Origin: an uncultured Alistipes sp.
Lineage (GTDB): Bacteria > Bacteroidota > Bacteroidia > Bacteroidales > Rikenellaceae
Direction: 5' to 3'
Assembly (NCBI GenBank): GCA_937899895.1
Contig: CALBQR010000062.1
Span: 62,001 to 126,000 of the forward strand
DNA length: 64,000 bases
The notes under the pieces were generated by a model. That model was not told the DNA's origin, did no database searches, and worked only from the letters and a program-made list of their open reading frames with translations. The translations under genes were made by a program, and so were the position numbers. Positions 39,425 to 48,532 of this stretch are shown here, piece after piece. Position 1 is the first letter of the stretch. Every line of letters begins with the position of its first letter.

Positions 39425-41830
39425 TTAGTTCAGACGTTCGCTGCTCTCGCCACGCTCGATCGAACGGTTGCGGAACTTTACGCCGCTCTTGAAGTTATAG
39501 CGCAACGAAAGACTGAATCGCGGTGTGTGGTTCTGGTCGTTCATCAGCGTGCGACGGCGGAACTCGGTCTGCTTGGCTAAAATCACGTTCTCCTGCTGGA
39601 AGAGGTTATCGACCGTGGCGCTGACCGTAAAGCGATCCTTTGCGAAGCTCTTCTTGACCGACACGCCGAAATCGGTAATCCAATTCTCGACGTAGAGGTT
39701 GCCCTGCATAATGGGCGACATACACGAGAACGAGCTCTCGATGAAGAAACCCTTGGGCAGTGTTGCGGCGAGGGCAGCGCGACCTTGACCGATCCACTTG
39801 CGCTCGACTGCCGAGCCTGCTGTAATGCGCTGGTTGATACTCATACCTCCGAGCGAGGTGTTGAGCGACAACCACTTAGTGATTTGGAACGGCAGATTGA
39901 CATTGAGCCAGAAGTTCCAATTCGAGTTCATATTGTCGTGGCGGTAGAACATCATATTGGGATCCGTCGGGTCGATATAGGCGATCTGTGCGATGTAGTT
40001 CTCCTGCATCAGGGCGGTGAACGAGACGGAGTATTTGTAGCCGAAGATGGCCGTCATCGTGAAGTTGTTGTTATAGACGGGTTTAAGGTATGGGTTACCC
40101 GTAACGTATGAGTACTGAGTCAGTTGCGCGCGGTAGGGCGACAAGTGCCAGAACGACGGGCGGCCAATGGTGCGGGCGTAGGTGGCAACGAGCGAGGTCG
40201 ATTGCTTCTCATTGAGCGGAACGCTGATGTTGGCGTGCGGAAAGAGGCTCACATACTCGCGCTTGGCGTAGGTCGATTTGTCGCCCTCGCCCTTGGTGCG
40301 GGGTGCCGAGTGAGTATATTCGAGGCGCAGACCCGCATTAACTCCCACCTTGCCAAACTTGGTGTTGATGATGGCGTAGGCTGCGGCGATGTTCTCTGTG
40401 AAGTTGATGTCGATCGTCTGACCGTCGTGGACGTTCCACGCACCACCCGACAAGTATTCGTACAGCAGATCGTTGTTCATCTCGTTACGTGTATATTTTG
40501 CGCCTACGCGAAGCGATGTCTTTGCGTTGAAATTCTTCTCCAAAGCGGCTGAAAGTGAGTAGATTCGGTAGTCGGTGCCAACTATGCTGCGGTAGGTCGA
40601 ATCGGTCGCAACGCCAGCCGACAAAGCGCGGTTCGAGTAGTCGTCGTTGTCGCTATTGATCTGCGAATAGAAGTCGCCAATCAACTTGAAGGTCGAGCCG
40701 AGAGTGTCGAGCTTGGCAATGTAGTTGGCCGAGGCCGACCAGACGTTGCGCTTTTCGTAGCCTGAGTACTGACTGCTGTTTTCGACCGACGAGCCGTTGG
40801 TGAAGGTCGAGGTCGAGTTGGTGCGATTGCGGGTTGTCGATATTTGATAGTAGCCCTCGGCACCAATGCTGTGGCGATCGTTCACCTCATAGACCGCACC
40901 GAGCGAGGCGTAACCTCGGTGGTTGCGCAGGCTATCCATCGAATATCCCGTGAGCGTGTTCGACGAGGTGAGGAACTCGGTGCTTTCGATCACCTCGCCC
41001 AGATAGTTGTCGTAGGTGTAATTAGCAGAGGCATTGACCGTTACACGGCCACGGTGATAGCTGACACGAGCCGACGGAACAACGTATATGGGGTTGTATT
41101 TGCTGGTCATCACGCGAGTTTGCACCGAACCCGTTACGCCGTCGCGGCGCGGTTTGCGCATCGTGATTTTAATGATACCGCCCGACGAATTGGCGTCGTA
41201 GTCGGCACCCGAAACGGGGATCACTTCGATCTTCTGCACATCCTCGGCATTGAGCGAGCGGAGGTAGGCCGCCAGATCGTCGCCCGTGAGGTTCAACATT
41301 CGATCATTGACCATAATGCGTGTGCCCGACGCGCCATTGATCGAGATCTTGTCGCCCTGAATCCACACACCGGGAGCAGTGCGGAGAATCTCCATACCGT
41401 CCTTGCCGATCGCCACGGCGGGGTTGTTGGCCACATCGACCACAAAGCGGTCGGCCTCGCGGGTGATCAATCGAGCCGTTACGACCACCTCGCCAACCGA
41501 GTTCGCTGCGGGAGCGATTGCGATGTCGCCCAAATCGGTCGATGAGGTGAGGTCGATGGGCTGATAGTAGGGCTGGTAGCCTACGTACTGCACCGTCAGG
41601 ATCGCTTCTCCCTCGACGGTCGAGAGCTCGAAGCGACCCTTCGAGTCGGTTGCGATACCCGTGCGCTGGGTCGAGTCGGGGGCGAGAACCACGACCGTTG
41701 CAAATTCGACGGGCTCGCCCGTTTCGTTCACCACGCGACCGCGCAGCGAGTAGGAGTTTTGGCGTGCAGCCGTTGCCGACGAGACGGCAAGTGTCAAGAT
41801 GACCAGAAGAAGTGTAAAAAATCGTTTCAT
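39425..41830 (-). CDS. TonB-dependent receptor-like protein, outer membrane beta-barrel family
   Basis: 801 aa outer-membrane protein. Signal peptide (1-21), carboxypeptidase-regulatory domain (about 27-115, LRGRVVNETGEPVEFATVVV), plug (about 120-210, including KIEVIPVSGADYDANSSGGI) and a barrel whose end reads LSLRYNFKSGVKFRNRSIE. It belongs to the outer membrane beta-barrel type that lacks a canonical TonB box and a SusD partner. The plug has FVVDVANNPAVAIGKDG and ASGTRIMVNDRML. The start at ATG 41830 gives the signal peptide; the earlier ATG lies beyond the promoter. The substrate is unknown. Confidence 0.85.
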   Translation of the reverse strand: MKRFFTLLLVILTLAVSSATAARQNSYSLRGRVVNETGEPVEFATVVVLAPDSTQRTGIATDSKGRFELSTVEGEAILTVQYVGYQPYYQPIDLTSSTDLGDIAIAPAANSVGEVVVTARLITREADRFVVDVANNPAVAIGKDGMEILRTAPGVWIQGDKISINGASGTRIMVNDRMLNLTGDDLAAYLRSLNAEDVQKIEVIPVSGADYDANSSGGIIKITMRKPRRDGVTGSVQTRVMTSKYNPIYVVPSARVSYHRGRVTVNASANYTYDNYLGEVIESTEFLTSSNTLTGYSMDSLRNHRGYASLGAVYEVNDRHSIGAEGYYQISTTRNRTNSTSTFTNGSSVENSSQYSGYEKRNVWSASANYIAKLDTLGSTFKLIGDFYSQINSDNDDYSNRALSAGVATDSTYRSIVGTDYRIYSLSAALEKNFNAKTSLRVGAKYTRNEMNNDLLYEYLSGGAWNVHDGQTIDINFTENIAAAYAIINTKFGKVGVNAGLRLEYTHSAPRTKGEGDKSTYAKREYVSLFPHANISVPLNEKQSTSLVATYARTIGRPSFWHLSPYRAQLTQYSYVTGNPYLKPVYNNNFTMTAIFGYKYSVSFTALMQENYIAQIAYIDPTDPNMMFYRHDNMNSNWNFWLNVNLPFQITKWLSLNTSLGGMSINQRITAGSAVERKWIGQGRAALAATLPKGFFIESSFSCMSPIMQGNLYVENWITDFGVSVKKSFAKDRFTVSATVDNLFQQENVILAKQTEFRRRTLMNDQNHTPRFSLSLRYNFKSGVKFRNRSIERGESSERLN

Positions 41831-41891
41831 AATTGCAGTTTTTGTTGTTTTATTTTTCGATATTCTTGTTATTGCCATTAATTTCACATCA

Positions 41892-41923
41892 CAAAGATAT
41901 ACAAATACATTTATACTTTGCAA
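41892..41923 (-). promoter_or_regulatory. Promoter for the second TonB receptor gene
   Basis: TATCTTTG (plus 41892-41899) with TTG about 21 nt upstream (plus 41921-41923). Confidence 0.5.
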
Positions 41924-42010
41924 TACATAGAACATAAAAACTGCAAATATTTCGCAAAAATTTTTAGCACCTATATTTATAATAGGGGTCGAAACACCGA
42001 AATTAAACGC

Positions 42011-42047
42011 AAAAAGCCTCGACTCTGCTGTGAGTCGAGGCTTTTTT
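42011..42047 (-). terminator. Terminator after the glyS-ruvX-def operon
   Basis: Perfect AAAAAGCCTCGACTC / GAGTCGAGGCTTTTT stem with a 6-nt loop, 19 bp after the def stop on the minus strand. Confidence 0.9.
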
Positions 42048-42065
42048 AGGCTAAAATGCTCGCAA

Positions 42066-42617
42066 TTACTTTGCGCGTGTGCGATAGTGAGCGCGGTACT
42101 TGCCCTTGCCGAAACCGAGCAACTTGCTACGCAACAGATTGCGACGCAGAGGCGACAGACGGTCGGTAAAAACCTTACCCTCCAAGTGGTCGTACTCGTG
42201 CTGGATCACGCGGGCAGCGTAGCCGTCAAACGCCTCATCGTGCTCAACGAAATTCTCGTCGAAGTAACGGATACGGATCGCCACGGGGCGCGAAACGTCT
42301 TCGTGCAGTCCGGGCAGGCTCAAACAGCCCTCATTGAAGAACTCCTCCTCCTCCGAACGCTCATAGATTTCGGGGTTGATAAACGCCTTGCGGAAGCCCT
42401 CCAAACGCGGATCGTCCTCGGCCCACGGCGAGCAATCGAGCACAAAGAGTTTCAATGCCTTGCCGATCTGCGGTGCTGCCAAGCCAACACCCTCGGCCTC
42501 GTACATCGTCGAGAACATATCCTCGACAAGCTTTTTCAGATCGGGATAGTCCGCAGGCACCTCCTTGCACTGCTCTCGCAACACCTGTGCGCCATATATT
42601 ACGATAGGATAGATCAT
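42066..42617 (-). CDS. def: Peptide deformylase
   Basis: Metalloenzyme that removes the N-formyl group from nascent proteins. 183 aa. The three family motifs are intact: EGVGLAAPQIG, EGCLSLPG and QHEYDHLEG, giving the Cys and two His metal ligands and the catalytic Glu. Last gene of glyS-ruvX-def, 27 bp after ruvX. Confidence 0.96.
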   Translation of the reverse strand: MIYPIVIYGAQVLREQCKEVPADYPDLKKLVEDMFSTMYEAEGVGLAAPQIGKALKLFVLDCSPWAEDDPRLEGFRKAFINPEIYERSEEEEFFNEGCLSLPGLHEDVSRPVAIRIRYFDENFVEHDEAFDGYAARVIQHEYDHLEGKVFTDRLSPLRRNLLRSKLLGFGKGKYRAHYRTRAK

Positions 42618-42644
42618 AGTTTTATACTCCTTTAACCTCTTAAT

Positions 42645-43070
42645 TTACATTCCTCTCAACTCCAAACTCTGCATATAGTCCTGCAAAATGATCGTGGCCG
42701 AGATGCGATCGACCAACGCCTTATCGCGGCGAGCCATACGTCCAATGCCGCTTTCGAGCATCGTGCGATGAGCCAGAACCGAGGTAAATCGCTCGTCGTA
42801 GAGCACCACCTCCGTCTGCGGAAACTCCTTTCGCAATCGCCCAACGAAGGGTTCGATCGCGCGCCACGATTCGCTCATCTCACCATTCGACTGCTTGGGC
42901 TGACCGACCACAATGGTTGAAACGTCGTTCTTTGCCAGATATTGTTTCAGGTACTCCATCAATGTGTGGGTCGCAACCGTGTCCAACGCCCCCGCAATGA
43001 TTCGCAGCGGGTCGCTCACGGCCAATCCCGTGCGCTTCAATCCGTAGTCTATCGCAAGTATGCGCCCCAT
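42645..43070 (-). CDS. ruvX: RuvX/YqgF putative Holliday junction resolvase / pre-16S rRNA nuclease
   Basis: RNase H-fold nuclease, 141 aa, linked in E. coli to 16S rRNA 5' processing. ILAIDYGLKRTGLAVSDPL has the first catalytic Asp; TIVVGQPKQSNGEMS and YDERFTSVLAHR carry the second acidic residue, and ALVDRISATIILQDYM the last Asp. Between glyS and def in a translation-related operon. Confidence 0.92.
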   Translation of the reverse strand: MGRILAIDYGLKRTGLAVSDPLRIIAGALDTVATHTLMEYLKQYLAKNDVSTIVVGQPKQSNGEMSESWRAIEPFVGRLRKEFPQTEVVLYDERFTSVLAHRTMLESGIGRMARRDKALVDRISATIILQDYMQSLELRGM

Positions 43071-43100
43071 CGCTTGCCCTCGTTGATCGGAATCAGTCTA

Positions 43101-44648
43101 TTATGCCTCCTGCAACTTCTTGAAGAGCTTGCGGAACGAGCACTCCTCATCGACCATTGCGTGCAGCTTGTCGATTGCAACGCGCTCCTGGGTCATCGTG
43201 TCGCGGTGGCGAACGGTAACGGTGCCGTCCTCCAAAGTCTGACCATCGACCGTAACGCAGAAGGGAGTACCGATAGCATCCTGACGGCGATAACGCTTGC
43301 CGACCGAATCCTTCTCGTCATAAACGACGTTGAAGTCATACTTCAACTCATCGACGATCTTCTGTGCGATTTCGGGCATACCGTCTTTCTTAACCAGCGG
43401 CAACACAGCCACCTTCACGGGAGCCAACGCAGCGGGGAAACGCAACACAACGCGCGAATCGCCACCTTCGAGTTTCTCCTCGGTGTAAGCTGCCGACAGC
43501 ACCTGCAAGATCATACGATCGACACCGATCGAGGTCTCAACAACGTAGGGAACATAGCTCTCGCCCGTTTCGGGGTCGAAGTACTGAATCTTGCGACCAG
43601 AGAACTTCTGGTGGTTGCCCAGATCAAAGTCGGTACGCGAGTGAATACCCTCAACCTCCTTGAAACCGAACGGGAAGTTATACTCAACGTCGGTTGCAGC
43701 GTTAGCATAGTGAGCCAACTTATCGTGATCGTGGAAGCGGTAGTTCTCATCGCCGAAGCCCAGCGCACGGTGCCAAGCCATACGGGTATTCTTCCACTTG
43801 TTCCACCACATCATCTCCTCGCCGGGACGAACGAAGAACTGCATCTCCATCTGCTCGAACTCGCGCATACGGAAGATGAACTGACGTGCAACGATCTCGT
43901 TACGGAACGCCTTACCGATCTGTGCGATACCGAAGGGGAGCTTCATACGACCCGTCTTCTGCACATTGAGGAAGTTCACGAAGATACCCTGTGCCGTTTC
44001 GGGACGCAGGTAGATAGTGTTGGCACCCTCGGCAACCGAGCCGATCTGAGTCGAGAACATCAGGTTGAACTGACGCACCTCGGTCCAGTTGCGAGTACCC
44101 GAAATGGGGCAGACGATCTCGCAGTCGAGGATAATCTGACGCAACTCTTCGAGGTTGGTGTCGTTCAGAGCATCTGCAAAACGCTTATGTACCTCATCGC
44201 GGCGTGCAGCGATATCCAACACGCGGGGCGAAGTTGCACGATACTGCTCCTCATCGAACTTCTCACCGAAACGCTTGCGAGCCTTATCGACCTCCTTCTG
44301 AATCTTCTCATCCTGCTTTGCCAACCAATCCTCGATCAGCACATCGGCACGATAACGCTTCTTCGAATCGCGGTTGTCGATCAGCGGGTCGTTGAATGCG
44401 CCCACGTGGCCCGAAGCCTCCCAAGTGCGGGGGTGCATAAAGATTGCAGCGTCGATACCGACAATATTGTCGTGGAGTTTAACCATCGAATCCCACCAAT
44501 AACGCTTGATGTTGTTCTTCAACTCAACGCCGTTCTGGCCGTAGTCATATACGGCACTCAAACCGTCATAAATCTCACTCGACTGGAATACAAAACCGTA
44601 CTCTTTGCAGTGAGCGACCAACTTTTTGAAAAGTTCTTCCTGTGTCAT
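43101..44648 (-). CDS. glyS: Glycine--tRNA ligase, single-chain (class IIa dimeric) type
   Basis: Charges tRNA-Gly. 515 aa dimeric form, as in Bacteroidota and archaea/eukaryotes, not the alpha/beta GlyQ-GlyS form. Motif 2 region FRNEIVARQFIFRMREFEQM and the class II core LRPETAQGIFVNFL are clear; the C-terminal anticodon-binding domain contains KVAVLPLVKKDGMPEIAQKI and YRRQDAIGTPFCVTVDGQ. It heads the operon with ruvX and def; a TAAATTTG -7 lies at 44690-44697. Confidence 0.96.
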   Translation of the reverse strand: MTQEELFKKLVAHCKEYGFVFQSSEIYDGLSAVYDYGQNGVELKNNIKRYWWDSMVKLHDNIVGIDAAIFMHPRTWEASGHVGAFNDPLIDNRDSKKRYRADVLIEDWLAKQDEKIQKEVDKARKRFGEKFDEEQYRATSPRVLDIAARRDEVHKRFADALNDTNLEELRQIILDCEIVCPISGTRNWTEVRQFNLMFSTQIGSVAEGANTIYLRPETAQGIFVNFLNVQKTGRMKLPFGIAQIGKAFRNEIVARQFIFRMREFEQMEMQFFVRPGEEMMWWNKWKNTRMAWHRALGFGDENYRFHDHDKLAHYANAATDVEYNFPFGFKEVEGIHSRTDFDLGNHQKFSGRKIQYFDPETGESYVPYVVETSIGVDRMILQVLSAAYTEEKLEGGDSRVVLRFPAALAPVKVAVLPLVKKDGMPEIAQKIVDELKYDFNVVYDEKDSVGKRYRRQDAIGTPFCVTVDGQTLEDGTVTVRHRDTMTQERVAIDKLHAMVDEECSFRKLFKKLQEA

Positions 44649-44689
44649 AATGCTATATAGTTTTTTGTATTATTCTTTGTTACAACCTG

Positions 44690-44697
44690 CAAATTTA
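44690..44697 (-). promoter_or_regulatory. -7 element for the glyS operon
   Basis: TAAATTTG on the minus strand, 41 bp before the ATG. Confidence 0.45.
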
Positions 44698-44772
44698 GCG
44701 ATAATTAGCGAGATACGAAACCCCGCAGCCCGAAAATCGAATCCAAAATGCAAATTTCGGCTCGATTGGCCG

Positions 44773-44805
44773 TAAAAAAGAGTTGCCCCATAGTGGAACA
44801 ACTCT
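44773..44805 (-). terminator. Terminator after waaA
   Basis: Minus strand AGAGTTG / CAACTCT stem with a CCA/TGG inner pairing, followed by TTTTTTA. Confidence 0.8.
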
Positions 44806-44832
44806 CATTTTTCGGATATCGGGTTGCGCTCT

Positions 44833-46065
44833 CTACGCCTCGAAAATCGTGCGAACAATCAACTCGGTCGCCCCTTTGTTGGCGGCGATGTAGTCGGCAG
44901 CGATGCGGGCTGTGCGGGCACGCAACTGCTCGTCGGCTTTGAGCGGTGCAAACCACTCCTCCAACTCCTCGGTGGTCGTAACCGACGCGCAAGCACCCAA
45001 CGCAATCATATCGCAGGCCTCCTTAAATTTGTGATATTTAGGACCAAAGGCAATCGGCACACCATAGGTTGCAGGCTCCTGCGTGTTGTGGATGCAGACA
45101 CCGAAACCGCCACCGATATAGACCCAATCGGCATATTGGTAAAGCTGGTTGAGAATACCGATCACGTCGATAATCAGCACTCGCGCCCCCTCGACATCTC
45201 GCTCCGTGCGACACTCGCTATAACGCACTACCCCACCCGCGCACTCGTTGATCAGTCGCTCGATACGCGGCTGCTCCATCTCGTGCGGCGCGATGACAAA
45301 CTTCACGTCGGGGTGCGCATTGACAAAGGGCACCAGCAGATCCTCGTCGGGTCGCCAACTGCTACCGACAATAAACAGACGATTCTCGCCCTTGAAATGC
45401 TCGATGAGCGGGTAACGCGATGCCTGCGCAGGCAGTGCCGCAGCGCGATCGAAACGGGTATCGCCCGCCACAATCACATTATCGAAACCGATCTCCGCGA
45501 GTAGGCGTTTCGACTCCTCGTTTTGCACAAAGATCAACTCAAATGTCCCCAATGCGCGGCGGAACATCCAGCCCCACGGCTTGAAGAAGATCGAGTTGCG
45601 GCGGAACAACGACGAGAAGATGTAGGTCTGTATCTTGCGTTTTTTCAGCTCTTTAAGATAGTTGAGCCAATAATCATACTTGACAAAAACGGCAAATTCG
45701 GGCTTTACGATATCCAGAAAGCGGCGCACATTACGCGGTGTATCGGCCGGCAGATAGAAGACCCAATCGGCCGCTGCGAAATCCTTGCGGATCTCATAAC
45801 CCGACGGAGAAAAGAATGTGAGCAGAATTCGGTATTCGGGATAGCGTTCGTGAATCATCTCGATAACGGGACGGCCCTGCTCGAACTCACCGAGCGACGA
45901 GGCGTGAATCCACACAACGGGTCTATCGGACTTGCCGACCGTAGCCTGCAAACGCTCGAAAATTCCGCGGCGACCCTCGACCCACTTACGCGCTTTGGGC
46001 TTCCACGGTGCGACAGCCTTAATTGCAGCGGTATAGGCCGCGATACCTAAACTATATAGACACAT
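44833..46065 (-). CDS. waaA: 3-deoxy-D-manno-octulosonic acid transferase (WaaA/KdtA)
   Basis: GT30 glycosyltransferase that adds Kdo to lipid A precursor at the inner membrane. 410 aa with an N-terminal membrane anchor (about 1-20), then the acceptor domain with VWIHASSLGEFEQGRPVIEM (catalytic Glu in SLGEFEQ). The C-terminal nucleotide-Kdo domain has FIVGSSWRPDEDLL and DWVYIGGGFGVCIHNTQEPA. Third gene of pepE-yraN-waaA on the minus strand. Confidence 0.93.
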   Translation of the reverse strand: MCLYSLGIAAYTAAIKAVAPWKPKARKWVEGRRGIFERLQATVGKSDRPVVWIHASSLGEFEQGRPVIEMIHERYPEYRILLTFFSPSGYEIRKDFAAADWVFYLPADTPRNVRRFLDIVKPEFAVFVKYDYWLNYLKELKKRKIQTYIFSSLFRRNSIFFKPWGWMFRRALGTFELIFVQNEESKRLLAEIGFDNVIVAGDTRFDRAAALPAQASRYPLIEHFKGENRLFIVGSSWRPDEDLLVPFVNAHPDVKFVIAPHEMEQPRIERLINECAGGVVRYSECRTERDVEGARVLIIDVIGILNQLYQYADWVYIGGGFGVCIHNTQEPATYGVPIAFGPKYHKFKEACDMIALGACASVTTTEELEEWFAPLKADEQLRARTARIAADYIAANKGATELIVRTIFEA

Positions 46066-46126
46066 TCTTTACGTTTTATTCCCTGATAATCTGTTGCTTA
46101 CCCTCAACTCTTCACTACCAGCGGCT

Positions 46127-46486
46127 CTATATCACATCCTCCTCATAGCGCACCTCGAAGTGGCCATCAGGATAGTGTTCAACCGCCATAAGGTCAAATT
46201 GCGGCTCCAAAGATACGCGATAAATTGCTAAATACAATGAGACGGCTCGCTTTAATGATTGTTGCTTACGGCGATCCATTGCATCTTCGGGCGTAGTGAG
46301 ACCACCCGCCTTGCGCGTTTTCACCTCGATAAAGTGGATCACACCATACTTGGTCGCCACGATATCCAACTCATAGCGGCCTTGTCGCCAATTGCGATGC
46401 AGCAACGAGAAACCATTGGCCGCAAGCCATTCGGCCGCAACCTCCTCGCCGGCCATACCTATTTTGTGCTTATCAATCATCGCCAT
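46127..46486 (-). CDS. YraN family protein (UPF0102), predicted nuclease fold
   Basis: 119 aa with a restriction-endonuclease-like core. GEEVAAEWLAANGFSLLHRN then YELDIVATKYGVIHFIEVKT give the Asp and Glu-x-Lys typical of PD-(D/E)XK proteins. In most bacteria the role is unknown. It lies between pepE and waaA with short gaps. Confidence 0.88.
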   Translation of the reverse strand: MAMIDKHKIGMAGEEVAAEWLAANGFSLLHRNWRQGRYELDIVATKYGVIHFIEVKTRKAGGLTTPEDAMDRRKQQSLKRAVSLYLAIYRVSLEPQFDLMAVEHYPDGHFEVRYEEDVI

Positions 46487-46522
46487 CCCTCCTCCGTTCT
46501 CCTCCGAACGAGCTGAAAGAGC

Positions 46523-47224
46523 CTACATCAAGAACGAGAGATCGTCGCCAGCATTCAGCTCAATGATAGGCTGATTGCGTTTGAAAACACGCATTGGACG
46601 CTTGCCGATCAACTCCATCTTATCGCCCTCGACGCGGAGCATACAACCCTCACGCAGACCAACTACATAGCGGCGGGGGTTTGCCTCGATATACTCCAAA
46701 ATGCGCTGCTCGCGGGTCTCGCCTGCGTGGCCCTCCGGGTTAGCATCGAGATAGTGAGGATTGATCTGGAAACGAACGGCATTGATCGCCTTGAACGATT
46801 CGGGCTCAACGATAGGCATATCGTTCGTTGTGCAGATGGTCGGGCAAGCGACGTTGCTACCTGCACTCCAACCAACATAGGGAGTCCCCTTTTCGATCTT
46901 CGACTTAATGGCCGACATCAACTTCTGACGCTGCATCATACGTGCCAAAGCGAAGGTGTTGCCACCACCGACACAGATAGCCTCCGCTTCGCGGATCATC
47001 TTGGCAGGATTCTTCGAGCGATGTACCGAACGGACACGGATACCAAGCTCGTCAAAACGCGCCTGAACCTTCGCCTCGTACTCTGCATACGAGAATGTTA
47101 CGGCTGCATAGGGAACGAAAACAATCTCTTTGATACCCTTCAAGAAATCGCCAATCTGGGGCATAGGATACTGCAAATAGGGCTCGCCTGCATTGGTCGA
47201 GTTGCTGATTAAAAGAAGTCGCAT
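46523..47224 (-). CDS. pepE: Dipeptidase E (aspartyl dipeptidase, S51)
   Basis: Cytoplasmic serine peptidase that cleaves Asp-Xaa dipeptides. 233 aa; the nucleophile is in VGWSAGSNVA, with ICVGGGNTFALARMM forming the oxyanion region and QINPHYLDANPEGHAG carrying the catalytic His. First gene of the pepE-yraN-waaA group. Confidence 0.92.
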   Translation of the reverse strand: MRLLLISNSTNAGEPYLQYPMPQIGDFLKGIKEIVFVPYAAVTFSYAEYEAKVQARFDELGIRVRSVHRSKNPAKMIREAEAICVGGGNTFALARMMQRQKLMSAIKSKIEKGTPYVGWSAGSNVACPTICTTNDMPIVEPESFKAINAVRFQINPHYLDANPEGHAGETREQRILEYIEANPRRYVVGLREGCMLRVEGDKMELIGKRPMRVFKRNQPIIELNAGDDLSFLM

Positions 47225-47434
47225 AGTTATTGTTGTTTATGGTTATTATTACTTTTTATCGCTTTTATAATTTGGGACACACTTTATTATATTATATGAC
47301 ATCGACTCGAAATAGATGCCAAGCTATATCTCCGTCGCCATAGTCGCACACTTACACTAATACGATACGAAATTACGAAATATTCACCGAATAAACACCA
47401 TTTATAAGTGATTAATTATCCGAAATACACTTTT
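47225..47434. other. AT-rich intergenic region between pepE and purN
   Basis: No ORF, RNA gene or strong terminator seen. It is AT-rich with the TATTATATTATA tract near 47286-47297 and must contain the pepE promoter; no clear TAnnTTTG box is found. Confidence 0.4.
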
Positions 47435-48046
47435 TTATTCACCTTCGGACAGAGATTCCGAGTCGGTCGAAGAGGCCTCATCGGAGGCTATAAGCCGTTC
47501 GATCTGTTCTGGGTAGTGGCGATATTCCAGCGCGTGAATTCGCTCTTCAAGCGTCTGTGGCGTATCTTCGGGCAACACCTCACACTCGAATTGCGCCACT
47601 ATCGAGCCGCTGTCGTACTCCTCGGTAACCAGATGGATTGTGATACCGCTACGTTTGCGCCCTGCGGCAATCACAGCCTCGTGTACGTGGTGGCCAAACA
47701 TACCCTTGCCACCAAATTCGGGCAACAGCGATGGGTGCACATTGACAATCCGCCCTCGATAGGCAGCGATGATTTCGGGAGGCAGAAGCAACAGCCAGCC
47801 TGCCAGAACCAGCCATTTTATATCGCGTTTTCGGAGCTCGTCGAGTAACACATTCGGATCGGAAAGTTGGTCGCGAGTAACCACGATCGACTCGATTCCG
47901 CACGCCTTCGAGTGTTCTAAAACTCCGGCCGTTTTTCGCGAAGCAACCACCAAACGCACTCTGGCGAGGGTCGAATGTTCTAAATGTCGGGTAATTTGGA
48001 ACATATTGGAACCCCGACCCGATGCGAATATTGCTATATTGTTCAT
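47435..48046 (-). CDS. purN: Phosphoribosylglycinamide formyltransferase (PurN)
   Basis: Transfers formyl from 10-formyl-THF to GAR. 203 aa from ATG 48046. IAIFASGRGSNM binds the ribose phosphate; the catalytic Asn and His are in VNVHPSLLPEFGGKGMFG and the Asp in YDSGSIV. The C-terminus is extended by an acidic Ser-rich tail. Divergent from acpP-fabF-rnc, a common Bacteroidales order. Together with purT this genome has both GAR formylation routes. Confidence 0.93.
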   Translation of the reverse strand: MNNIAIFASGRGSNMFQITRHLEHSTLARVRLVVASRKTAGVLEHSKACGIESIVVTRDQLSDPNVLLDELRKRDIKWLVLAGWLLLLPPEIIAAYRGRIVNVHPSLLPEFGGKGMFGHHVHEAVIAAGRKRSGITIHLVTEEYDSGSIVAQFECEVLPEDTPQTLEERIHALEYRHYPEQIERLIASDEASSTDSESLSEGE

Positions 48047-48125
48047 AATCAAATGGTTATGAGAAAAAGATCGGGCAAAGTGTCAATTTTTTGCTCCGAT
48101 TTGTCAAAAGTAATAAAAAAAGTGT

Positions 48126-48133
48126 TACTTTTG
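48126..48133 (+). promoter_or_regulatory. -7 element for acpP-fabF
   Basis: TACTTTTG 69 bp before the acpP ATG. Confidence 0.45.
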
Positions 48134-48201
48134 CGCAAAATTCATCAATTCAATTGAAGAAATTTTACAGCTAAATATTGTTTAACTAAAAATTGAAAGT
48201 T

Positions 48202-48438
48202 ATGTCAGAAGTAGCAAACAAAGTTGTCGAGATTATCGTTGATAAGCTTGGCGTTAAGGCAGAGGAAGTTGTACCCGAAGCAAGCTTTACTAACCACCTC
48301 GGTGCAGATTCGCTCGACACCGTTGAGTTGATTATGGAGTTTGAGAAGGCATTCGACATCCAGATTCCCGACGAGGACGCTGAGAAGATCACTACTGTTG
48401 GCGACGCTATCGCTTACATTGAGGAGAAGAAGAACTAA
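48202..48438 (+). CDS. acpP: Acyl carrier protein
   Basis: 78 aa carrier of fatty acyl chains during synthesis. The phosphopantetheine attachment Ser37 is in GADSLDTVEL; the chain is acidic overall with FDIQIPDEDAEKITTVGDAI as the last helix region. ATG 48202 is chosen over the TTG three codons upstream because the family begins MSEVANKV. Followed by fabF after 94 bp. Confidence 0.97.
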   Translation: MSEVANKVVEIIVDKLGVKAEEVVPEASFTNHLGADSLDTVELIMEFEKAFDIQIPDEDAEKITTVGDAIAYIEEKKN

Positions 48439-48532
48439 TTCTCAACCGACAGCAATAGACTGTTATAAGACAGGGAATCTCGCATCAGCAGACTTCGCTG
48501 CGTGAGATAATTTTAACCTTAAACCTAAAATT

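Noticed and set aside
42942..44660. 572-codon plus-strand open frame opposite glyS
   Set aside because: Antisense shadow of a clear glycyl-tRNA synthetase gene.
44714..44832. Short open frame downstream of waaA as a gene
   Set aside because: It lies across the waaA terminator and has no family similarity.
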